Source: Betaproteobacteria bacterium (GTDB lineage Bacteria; Pseudomonadota; Gammaproteobacteria; Burkholderiales; SG8-39). From it: a DNA stretch of 20,349 nucleotides. Made by a program: the position numbers and the translations under genes. Every line of letters begins with the position of its first letter. Position 1 is the stretch's first letter. The notes beneath the pieces are model-generated. The model did no database searches. It saw only the letters and a program-made list of their open reading frames with translations, and was not told where the DNA came from. This document shows positions 1 to 5,667 of this stretch, piece after piece. Location: assembly GCA_011391185.1 (NCBI GenBank), contig JAABRB010000018.1:1-20349 (forward strand), given 5' to 3'.

Positions 1-1590
1 CTTGCCGCCGCCGATAACGACGACACGCTGGCCGGCAGCAATGGCGCCGCTTGCGACCGCCAGCCCGTCGAGAATCCTCTCATGCCCCTCGATCGAGCGA
101 AAAGCGTCCATGTCGATGCGCGCGCCTGCGGCGACCACCGCAACGTCGTACTGATGGAGGACGCTGCGCATGAGCTTCGCGTTCGCCTCGGTCCCGAGCC
201 GGAGCTCGATGCCGAGCTTCCGTGCCATGACTTCGTAGTGGCGCACGATACTCAGCAGATCGTCGGGGCGGGCGAGATCGCGGCTCGCGTAGGCGAGCAG
301 ATTGCCGCCGATCCGGTCCGACTTTTCGAGCACCGTCACCTGGTGGCCGCGCTTCGCGGCCGTGATGGCGCATTCCATCCCTGCCGGACCTGCGCCGATC
401 ACCATCACGCGTTTCTTCACGGCCGCCGGCGTCACGTGGTACTCGGGCTCCACTTCGTGGCCGAGGGCGGGATTCATCGTGCAGGTGTACGGAAGGTCAC
501 GGAAGAGTCGCGACAGGCAGTTGAGCGAGCCGATGCACCGGCGCACCTCGTCCAGCCGATCCTCGGCGGCTTTGTGCACGAGATCCGGATCGGCGAGAAG
601 CGGCCGGCACACCTCCCAGAAATCGAACTCGCCGTCGGCGATGCACTGGTCGGCCATGCGCGGGTCGGGGAGCCGCACGCCGTAGGTGATGGGGACGTCG
701 GGGAGCATCTTCTTCGCGCGCGCCGCCAGGTAGTTCCAGTGCCCGGGCTGAATGTCGCGTCCGATCGAGGAGTCGGGCGCTTCCTGCCAGCCGACCGTGA
801 CGCTGATCATGTCGACACCGCAATCGGCAGCCTGCTGCATGAGCTCGAAGCACTCTTCTTCGGTGTTGCCGCCCCAGCGGTCCATCAGCTCGGCGCCATT
901 GAGACGCACGATGAGCGGGTTGTCGGGTGTCGCCTGCTTGATCGCGTCGATCAGCTCGCGCATGAAGCGCCCGCGGTTCTCGAGCGAGCCGCCGTAATCA
1001 TCGGTGCGCTGGTTCGTGAACTTCGAGTTGAACGTGGCGAGCAGGTAGCCCATGAAGCTCGTGACCTCGGTGCCCTCGAAGCCCGCCTTGATCGAGCGCC
1101 TCGCGGCGTCGGCATGCTGCTGCACGATCGCGCGGATCTCTTCCTTCGTCAATACGCGCGGCGGACGGAAGTGCGGGAGGGTCTGCGGCACGTCGGAGGG
1201 CTGGATGCAGTAGCCGAGATCGATGCCGCCGTAGCGCCCGGCGTGCAGGATCTGCTGAATGCCGATCGCCCCCGCGTCGTGGATGTAGCCGGCGATCGCC
1301 TCGAATTGCGGGAGGAACTTGTCGTCGTAGATCGCGATCTGCCGGAAGTACGCCTTGCCCTCGCCGAGAGGATCTGGATAGGCCCCCTGATTGGTGATGA
1401 TTCCGCACCCTGTCTGAGCGATTACCTTCATTCGCGCGAGCTCGCGCGCGGTGATGAATCCGTCGCGCGTGTTGTAGTTCGACACGCAGCACGCGCCGTA
1501 CTTGATCCGGTTGGTGCTCTTGAAACGGCCGATCGTGCCGTCCTGGAACAGGTTCTTGAGCTTCAGCTCGCCGGGCCGTGGCGACGTCAT
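1..1590 (-). CDS. 2,4-dienoyl-CoA reductase-like (old yellow enzyme family) NADH:flavin oxidoreductase, partial
   Basis: The open frame runs 530 codons from an ATG at 1590 and leaves the left edge without a stop. AGGAGG sits five bases before the start. The layout follows the FadH/trimethylamine-dehydrogenase type: an N-terminal FMN barrel (HAGR near residue 116, RTDDYGGS-ENR near 200), an iron-sulfur segment at 352-370, an FAD Rossmann motif GAGPAG at 399-404, and a second NAD(P) Rossmann motif (VVVIGGG) just at the edge. E. coli FadH is about 670 residues, so roughly the last fifth is missing. Two key positions are altered. The second cluster cysteine is Ser355 (C352-x2-S-x2-C358-x11-C370), and the FadH active-site motif WHEA reads WQEA (Gln269). 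Tyr182 in MGYLL matches the FadH catalytic tyrosine region. The substrate is unknown. It lies downstream of the GNAT/Rrf2 pair, so an acyl-CoA or aromatic-derived enoyl substrate is inference only. Confidence 0.88.
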   Translation of the reverse strand, partial: MTSPRPGELKLKNLFQDGTIGRFKSTNRIKYGACCVSNYNTRDGFITARELARMKVIAQTGCGIITNQGAYPDPLGEGKAYFRQIAIYDDKFLPQFEAIAGYIHDAGAIGIQQILHAGRYGGIDLGYCIQPSDVPQTLPHFRPPRVLTKEEIRAIVQQHADAARRSIKAGFEGTEVTSFMGYLLATFNSKFTNQRTDDYGGSLENRGRFMRELIDAIKQATPDNPLIVRLNGAELMDRWGGNTEEECFELMQQAADCGVDMISVTVGWQEAPDSSIGRDIQPGHWNYLAARAKKMLPDVPITYGVRLPDPRMADQCIADGEFDFWEVCRPLLADPDLVHKAAEDRLDEVRRCIGSLNCLSRLFRDLPYTCTMNPALGHEVEPEYHVTPAAVKKRVMVIGAGPAGMECAITAAKRGHQVTVLEKSDRIGGNLLAYASRDLARPDDLLSIVRHYEVMARKLGIELRLGTEANAKLMRSVLHQYDVAVVAAGARIDMDAFRSIEGHERILDGLAVASGAIAAGQRVVVIGGGK

Positions 1591-1660
1591 CGCATCCTCC
1601 TCGCATCCGCCGTGAAAGTGCCGCACCGTGAGGCGCGGCGGCGGATGTGAAAACGATGCT

Positions 1661-1680
1661 CTCCGGCCGGGCGGCCGGAG
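1661..1680 (-). terminator. Perfect 8-bp hairpin between the Rrf2 gene and the flavoenzyme gene
   Basis: CTCCGGCC and GGCCGGAG pair perfectly around a four-base loop. On the minus strand the stem is followed about six bases later by a short T run (GTTTTC), so it could be a weak terminator or attenuator between the Rrf2 gene and the flavoenzyme gene. The T tract is poor, so an mRNA-stability hairpin is equally possible. Confidence 0.45.
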
Positions 1681-1716
1681 ACCTTGATGCGGATTAAATC
1701 CTGCGGAATTGCGCCG

Positions 1717-2169
1717 TCAGGCCGGCGAGTTCTCGGGCTGCTGTGCAGCACTGCGCGCCGCGCGGCGTGCGCCGTCGACGAGCTTCAGCATCGTATCGAT
1801 GGTGATCGAGCGGAACGTGGCCAGCGCGATCTCGTCGATCTCGGACAGCACCCGGCCGAGCGCCGTGCCGACTTCGGTGACCGGTTCGCCTTGCTCCTCG
1901 GGGGAGCGCGCGCCGATGTCCTCGAAGATCTCGATCACGTCCATCAGCGTGAGCCGCCGGGCGTTGCCGCTGAACCGATAGCCGCCGCCCACGCCGCGGG
2001 CCGATTCGACGATTCCGGCGCGGCCGAGCTCGCGCAGCACCTTCGCGAGATGGTGCGGCGAGACGCCGTATTTCTCGGCGATCTCGGCGGCCGCGATCTG
2101 CCGGTCCGGATGGGATGCGGCCTCGAGGACACTGTAGAGGGCGAGGCTGGTACTCTTCTGGAGTTTCAT
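1717..2169 (-). CDS. Rrf2-family transcriptional regulator, BadM-like
   Basis: The 150-residue protein has the Rrf2 winged-helix layout. An N-terminal helix (SLALYSVLEAA) is followed by the recognition region SPHHLAKVLREL near residues 37-48, the wing GVGGGYRFSG near 59-68, and LTLMDVIEIFEDI, then a dimerisation helix. It contains no cysteine at all, so it cannot carry the Fe-S cluster of IscR/NsrR/RsrR members. From established knowledge, BadM of Rhodopseudomonas palustris is an Rrf2 repressor of the benzoyl-CoA reductase operon. The benzoyl-CoA context makes this protein a likely functional counterpart, although orthology is untested. It starts six bases after the GNAT stop, so the two are probably co-transcribed from the promoter region that holds the palindrome at 2756-2791, which would allow autoregulation. 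What effector it senses cannot be read from the sequence. Confidence 0.88.
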   Translation of the reverse strand: MKLQKSTSLALYSVLEAASHPDRQIAAAEIAEKYGVSPHHLAKVLRELGRAGIVESARGVGGGYRFSGNARRLTLMDVIEIFEDIGARSPEEQGEPVTEVGTALGRVLSEIDEIALATFRSITIDTMLKLVDGARRAARSAAQQPENSPA

Positions 2170-2175
2170 CGCGCG

Positions 2176-2697
2176 TCAGTCCAGGTCGAGCTCGAGCGGG
2201 ATGAACGGCGCGGCCATCATGCCCTGGCTGCGGAAGAACGAGAGGATCAAGTGGTTGTCGCGCGCAAGCAGGGTGCGCACTTTCGTGACGCCCGTGCGCC
2301 GGAACGCGTCGGAGATCGTCGCCAGCAGTGCCGCGCCGATCCCGCCGAGCCGTGCGTCGGGGCGCACCGTGATGCCGAACACCCAGCCGCACGGGGGCGA
2401 ACCGAATTCCCAGTCGCGCACTTCCCCGATGACGTAGCCTTCGATTTCGCCGCCGACGTCGGCGACGAAGAAGAAGCGCTGGCGCGGGCTGCGCGCTCCG
2501 TAGCGGTGGAACACTTCGTACCAGTAGTCGGTTTTCTCGACGCCGGTGACGTGCGTGTCGATGGCGATGATCCGGTCGAGATCTTCCGACTGCACCAGCC
2601 GCACCCGGAGATCTGCGGATCCGGGCATGGTGTCCCCGGACCCGGACGCAGCGGGTTTCGAGCGCCGGCCGGAGGGGTCGGAATTCAAAATCGGCAT
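2176..2697 (-). CDS. GNAT-family N-acetyltransferase (stand-alone)
   Basis: The 173-residue protein has a single GNAT fold. It begins LRVRLVQSEDLDRIIAID and contains the acetyl-CoA pyrophosphate-binding segment VRPDARLGGIGAALL (R-x-x-G-x-G/A type) near residues 112-126. The first 23 residues are low-complexity and lack a good ribosome site. The internal ATG at 2628 (MPGSADLRVR), preceded by GGGGA, may be the true start and would give about 150 residues. It lies directly upstream of the Rrf2 gene. From memory, R. palustris badL, next to badM, is also annotated as an acetyltransferase, so this may be the same pairing. Protein acetylation of acyl-CoA ligases by GNAT enzymes is known in R. palustris, but the substrate here is unknown. 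Confidence 0.82.
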   Translation of the reverse strand: MPILNSDPSGRRSKPAASGSGDTMPGSADLRVRLVQSEDLDRIIAIDTHVTGVEKTDYWYEVFHRYGARSPRQRFFFVADVGGEIEGYVIGEVRDWEFGSPPCGWVFGITVRPDARLGGIGAALLATISDAFRRTGVTKVRTLLARDNHLILSFFRSQGMMAAPFIPLELDLD

Positions 2698-2741
2698 TGG
2701 AATGCCATATTACACTGTGCCCCGAATTTGAGCCCGTCCGG

Positions 2742-2770
2742 TTGACGGGAAGGGATTAAATACGTATTAT
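2742..2770 (+). promoter_or_regulatory. Sigma70-type promoter for the tandem-GNAT gene
   Basis: A -35 TTGACG (2742-2747) and a -10 TATTAT (2765-2770, five of six consensus) are separated by exactly 17 bases. The -10 lies inside the left half of the palindrome at 2756-2791, so a protein bound there would block RNA polymerase. The start codon of the downstream gene is at 2842. Confidence 0.65.
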
Positions 2771-2791
2771 GGTACCACAATACGCATTAAA
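2756..2791. promoter_or_regulatory. Palindromic operator, copy 1 (GGTACC-centred)
   Basis: The inner dyad at 2763-2784 has half-sites CGTATT and AATACG flanking TGGTACCA, with 10 of 11 base pairs symmetric. AT-rich outer arms (TTAAATA / CATTAAA) extend the symmetry to 36 bases with few mismatches. The same arrangement recurs at 13778-13813, with 25 of 36 positions identical. It lies in the divergent region between the GNAT-Rrf2 transcript and the tandem-GNAT gene. The size and overlap with the -10 fit a dimeric repressor. The local Rrf2/BadM-like protein is the best candidate by position. Confidence 0.75.
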
Positions 2792-2826
2792 GCCTGCGGC
2801 ATGCCGCCGCGTCCATCTCGTCCAGT

Positions 2827-2833
2827 GAGGAGG
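2827..2833 (+). promoter_or_regulatory. Ribosome binding site fixing a GTG start
   Basis: GAGGAGG ends eight bases before the GTG at 2842. No ATG in frame lies near it, so this site selects the GTG as the start of the tandem-GNAT gene. Confidence 0.8.
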
Positions 2834-2841
2834 CAGCGATC

Positions 2842-3906
2842 GTGGTTCCAGCCAGAGCTAAAACTGCTTCGAAATCAAAGCAAACAGTCCGGCATACCGC
2901 CGCTCCGGAGGCCGGCACCCGGATCCGGCGCCTGTCCGCCAAGGATCTCGACGCAGTCGTCGCGATCGACGCCGCGATCATGGGGCGCTCCCGCCGCGCG
3001 TACTTCGAGCGGCGGCTGCGCATCGCGATCGACGAGCCTGCGCTCCATGTGCAATTCGCCATCGACGGACCGAAGGGGCTGCTCGGGTACGTGCTCGCGC
3101 GCCGGCTCCACGGCCAGTTCGGTCGCGCCGCGCCGGCCCTGCGGTTGGAATCCATCGCGGTGCACCCTGACGGTCGCGGCACGGGCATCGGCACGCAGCT
3201 CATGCAAGCGCTCGAGGACGAGGCAAGGAAGCAGGGCGTTCCGGAGATCCGCACGGGGACGGCCTGGACACGCCACGACATGCTGCGGTTCCTCGCCCAT
3301 GCCGGATTCCGCCTGGGGCGGAATCTCATCCTCGACTGTTCCGTCCACGGGGGGCAGATCGTCGATCCACGCGCCGAAAGCGTGGCGACACCCGAGCGCG
3401 AGAGCTGGTCGAACGAGATCGACTACGGCGCCCAGAATCAGAACGATTACGAGGCGCTGGCCCGCGACCAGGCCGACGTGCGAACGCTGCAAGCCAACGA
3501 CGTGCCCGACATTCTGCGCATCGATCGCCGCACGAGCGGGCAGAATCGTGCCGAGTTCGTGAAGCTGATGCTCGACGAGGCCCTGAACGACTCCGCGGTG
3601 CGGGTGTCGCTCACCGCGCGAGTGGACGGCATCGTGGCGGGCTTCGTGACCGCCAGCACGGACTTCGGCGACTTCGGCCGTACCGAGCCGGTCGCGGTGC
3701 TCGACACCATCGGCGTCGACCCCGACTACGCGCATCACGGCATCGGCCACGCGTTGCTCTCGCAACTCTTCGTGAATCTGCAGGCCCTGCGCGTGGAGCG
3801 CGTCGAGACCGTCGTGTCGAGTCGCAACTTCGAGCTGCTCGGATTTCTCTACGGCGCCGGCTTCGAGCAGGCGCAGAGGCTGGGTTTCGTCAAGACGTTG
3901 CGGTAG
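2842..3906 (+). CDS. Tandem GNAT-domain acetyltransferase
   Basis: The 354-residue protein starts at a GTG with a strong GAGGAGG site. A basic, disordered-looking N-terminus (about 25 residues) precedes two GNAT domains, near 26-175 and 213-354, joined by a polar linker. Each domain opens with the same pattern (RIRRLSAKDLDAVVAID and VRTLQANDVPDILRID), also seen in the stand-alone GNAT across the divergent promoter, so all three domains look like one subfamily. The acetyl-CoA loop of the first domain is intact (VHPDGRGTGIGTQLM). In the second it reads VDPDYAHHGIGHALL, with alanine where R/Q is usual, so one domain may be catalytically weaker or regulatory. Substrate unknown. Its promoter carries the same operator as the benzoyl-CoA operon, which suggests a role in controlling that pathway, for example by protein acetylation; this is inference. 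Confidence 0.85.
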   Translation: MVPARAKTASKSKQTVRHTAAPEAGTRIRRLSAKDLDAVVAIDAAIMGRSRRAYFERRLRIAIDEPALHVQFAIDGPKGLLGYVLARRLHGQFGRAAPALRLESIAVHPDGRGTGIGTQLMQALEDEARKQGVPEIRTGTAWTRHDMLRFLAHAGFRLGRNLILDCSVHGGQIVDPRAESVATPERESWSNEIDYGAQNQNDYEALARDQADVRTLQANDVPDILRIDRRTSGQNRAEFVKLMLDEALNDSAVRVSLTARVDGIVAGFVTASTDFGDFGRTEPVAVLDTIGVDPDYAHHGIGHALLSQLFVNLQALRVERVETVVSSRNFELLGFLYGAGFEQAQRLGFVKTLR

Positions 3907-3914
3907 CGTGAACG

Positions 3915-3930
3915 CTGGAAGTTCTTCCAG
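3915..3930 (+). terminator. Short hairpin just after the tandem-GNAT stop
   Basis: CTGGAA and TTCCAG pair around GTTC, nine bases after the TAG stop. It is followed by GTTAACG rather than a T run, so termination is uncertain. Confidence 0.35.
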
Positions 3931-3951
3931 GTTAACGGGCGGAACGTTACG

Positions 3952-3985
3952 AACAGGGGGGAACCGGCTGGTTTCCCCCCCCGTT
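3952..3985 (+). terminator. Strong G6/C6 hairpin, possible terminator
   Basis: GGGGGGAACC pairs with GGTTTCCCCCC (one bulged T) around GGCT, and AAC/GTT extends the base of the stem. It sits downstream of the tandem-GNAT gene and would form a very stable hairpin. There is no T tract after it. Confidence 0.45.
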
Positions 3986-4036
3986 ACCCCCCCTTCCCGC
4001 TAAGAGCAAACTCGGGCAGCGGTGCAATCGGTTTTT

Positions 4037-4219
4037 CCCCTCCTTTTCAAGGAGGGGTGGCTGCGTAGCAGCCGGGGTGGTTTATCGACCGCAGCCACCA
4101 CCCCGTCGCCTTAGGCGCCACCCCGCCTGGCCCGAAGCACGGAGGCTTCGGGCGTTCGGCGGCTCGCACGTGCCCAGGCACGTGCTTCGAAACCCCGCCT
4201 CACCCGCGGAGAGGAGGGG
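4037..4219. repeat. Nested-hairpin repeat, copy A (expanded)
   Basis: It begins CCCCTCCTTTTCAAGGAGGG and continues GTGGCTGCGTAGCAGCCGGG, then GTGGT, and ends GGAGAGGAGGGG. The ends are mutually complementary and each arm is itself a hairpin. Unlike copies at 5530-5635 and 17146-17257, it carries about 80 extra bases with two more perfect hairpins: CCCGAAGC/GCTTCGGG at 4131-4152 and GCACGTGCC/GGCACGTGC at 4166-4185. No coding frame. Confidence 0.85.
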
Positions 4220-4280
4220 AGAAATTCGCTGCGATCGATTATCCTGTTGCGCAATTGAACCTGCGCAGGAGGACAGTCGC

Positions 4281-5039
4281 ATGCCGGCACTCGAAGGAAA
4301 AATCGCGGTGGTCACCGGCGGGGCGTACAGCCTCGGGCGTGCGTTCTGCGAGGCCTTGGCTGCGGAGGGCGCGGATATCGCCATCGCCGACATTCGTGAC
4401 GGGGCGGAAACCGCCAAGGCGTTACGCGATAAATTCGGTCGTCGTGCGCAGAGCTTCAAGGTCGACGTCAGCGACGAAGCCAGCGTTGCCAAGTTCGCAC
4501 AGGACGTGCGCGAGGCGCTCGGACCGGTCGGGATCCTGGTGAACAACGCTGCGCTCTTCGCCGAGCTTCCGGCGCTCGCGTTTCACGCTTACCCGACGGA
4601 ACTCTGGGACCGGGTGATGGCGGTGAACGTGCGGGGGCCGTTTCTCATGGCCAAGCACCTCGCCCCGATGATGATCGAGGCGCGGCGCGGCAAGATCATC
4701 AATATCGGTTCCGGAACGGCCTACAAGGGCATGCCAGAAATGCTCGCCTACGTGACCTCCAAGGCGGCGATCCTCGGACTCACGCGCTCGCTCGCCCGCG
4801 AGCTGGGGCCGCACGGAGTCAACGTGAACACGCTCGCGCCGGGACTCATCGAGAGTCCATCGGTGATCGACCACCCGCACAACCTGGCACCGAGCGAGAA
4901 AGTGATCCGCACCCGCGCCATGCCTCGCGCTGGCAAGCCCGACGATCTCCTGGGTGCGCTCGTGTTTCTCGCCTCGTCGGCCAGCGACTTCGTTACCGCG
5001 CAGACGCTCGCCGTGGATGGCGGCTCCGTGACCCTCTAG
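4281..5039 (+). CDS. Short-chain dehydrogenase/reductase (classical SDR)
   Basis: The 252-residue protein is a full-length classical SDR. It has the cofactor motif TGGAYSLG at 12-19, NNAA at 88-91, and the catalytic Ser144, Tyr157 and Lys161 (Y-V-T-S-K). Asp37 at the end of the second strand (IADIRD) favours NAD(H) over NADP(H). The ATG at 4281 is chosen because AGGAGGA precedes it by eight bases; an upstream in-frame extension reads through repeat A and is not credible. The substrate cannot be named. Alicyclic hydroxyacyl-CoA SDRs such as BadH belong to this superfamily, but nothing here proves that role. The TAG stop at 5037-5039 lies within the left end of the MITE-like element, so the insertion may have replaced the original C-terminus or stop. 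Confidence 0.88.
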   Translation: MPALEGKIAVVTGGAYSLGRAFCEALAAEGADIAIADIRDGAETAKALRDKFGRRAQSFKVDVSDEASVAKFAQDVREALGPVGILVNNAALFAELPALAFHAYPTELWDRVMAVNVRGPFLMAKHLAPMMIEARRGKIINIGSGTAYKGMPEMLAYVTSKAAILGLTRSLARELGPHGVNVNTLAPGLIESPSVIDHPHNLAPSEKVIRTRAMPRAGKPDDLLGALVFLASSASDFVTAQTLAVDGGSVTL

Positions 5040-5247
5040 CAGGGTGTTGAAAAATGCCCGCCACGGCGGCTTCGACTGGAGAATTCCGCATGCAGGGCAA
5101 ACCCCGGTCGCACGAACAAGGGGGAAAGCCCCCTTGTATATCCCCCGCAACGAACAAGGGGCCAGGGAAGGGGTGGGACCCTTCCCTTCCCACCTGCCCT
5201 TGTATATCCCCTGCGTCCGAGCGCGGAGTTTTTCAACATGCTGCTAG
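5036..5247. mobile_element. MITE-like element with 19-bp terminal inverted repeats
   Basis: The left end CTAGCAGGGTGTTGAAAAA (5036-5054) and the inverse of the right end (5229-5247) match at 17 of 19 positions. A TA occurs at both outer ends, consistent with a TA target duplication of the IS630/mariner kind. The interior (about 175 bases) holds no transposase and only short chance frames. It contains hairpins, including ACAAGGGGG/CCCCCTTGT at 5116-5137. It is a non-autonomous element by structure; the parent transposon is not in the window. Confidence 0.75.
5111..5135 (+). repeat. 25-base dispersed repeat, copy 1
   Basis: These 25 bases, starting CACGAACAAGGGGGAAAG, recur perfectly in inverse orientation at 12516-12540 inside the had-oah spacer. 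A 13-base piece recurs inverted at 18013-18025. The repeat forms a G/C hairpin with an AAAG loop. Confidence 0.8.
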
Positions 5248-5260
5248 CCGCCCGGCGTCC

Positions 5261-5503
5261 TCAGCCGTGCAGGCTCTCGTACTTGGCATGCAACTCTTCC
5301 GGCGTTTCCGCGAAGTCGGGATTCTGGGGAATGCAGTCGGCCGGGCACACCAGCCGGCATTGCGGCTCATCGTGCGCGCCGACGCATTCGGTGCATTTCA
5401 ATGCGTCGATGACGTAGGGGCTCCCCGAGGAGATGGCCTCGTTCGGGCACGCCGACGGGCAGGCATCGCACGAAGTGCAGTCGGTGGTGATCATCAGTGC
5501 CAT
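5261..5503 (-). CDS. fdx: 2[4Fe-4S] ferredoxin of the benzoyl-CoA reductase system
   Basis: The 80-residue protein has two cluster motifs, C9-x2-C12-x2-C15-x3-C19 and C37-x2-C40-x8-C49-x3-C53, plus an extra Cys57. The x8 spacing in the second motif and the short C-terminal helix are typical of the Allochromatium/YfhL-type low-potential ferredoxins, and Thauera ferredoxin of this kind donates electrons to benzoyl-CoA reductase. AAGGAG precedes the ATG by seven bases. It is the last gene of the catabolic operon and is separated from bcrD by hairpin repeat B, so its expression may be uncoupled from the reductase subunits. KorAB (15-16 kb) would reduce it. Confidence 0.92.
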   Translation of the reverse strand: MALMITTDCTSCDACPSACPNEAISSGSPYVIDALKCTECVGAHDEPQCRLVCPADCIPQNPDFAETPEELHAKYESLHG

Positions 5504-5529
5504 GGTGGTCTCCTTGGTCGAAGTCTCTT

Positions 5530-5635
5530 CCCCGTCCTTTTCAAGGAGGGGTGGTTGCGTAGCAGCCGGGGTGGTTCTGCAGGGACCCGCACCACCCCGG
5601 CGCCTCCGGCGCCACCCCTCCTCGGAGAGGAGGGG
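5530..5635. repeat. Nested-hairpin repeat, copy B, inside the catabolic operon
   Basis: This is the compact form of the family at 4037-4219 and 17146-17257: a TCCTTTTCAAGGA arm, GTTGCGTAGCAGCCGGGGTG, a central ACCACCCCGGCGCC segment, and the closing arm TCCTCGGAGAGGA. It fills the gap between bcrD and fdx, so it is probably transcribed within the operon mRNA. Confidence 0.85.
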
Positions 5636-5667
5636 AAATTCAGAAAATCACTCCGCACCCAGGCACC

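Larger units (their letters stand above)
3907..4280. other. Non-coding spacer filled with hairpins and a repeat
   Basis: This 374-base spacer between the tandem-GNAT gene and the dehydrogenase gene has no credible coding frame. It holds two terminator-like hairpins (3915-3930 and about 3952-3985), then copy A of the long nested-hairpin repeat (4037-4219), then the ribosome site of the next gene. No clear promoter for the dehydrogenase was seen. Confidence 0.7.

Noticed and set aside
4077..4280. N-terminal extension of the SDR
   Set aside because: It reads through hairpin repeat A, and the strong AGGAGGA site is immediately before the ATG at 4281.
5044..5247. Small open frames inside the MITE-like element
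   Set aside because: They are made of palindromic repeat sequence on both strands, with no ribosome site and no domain.
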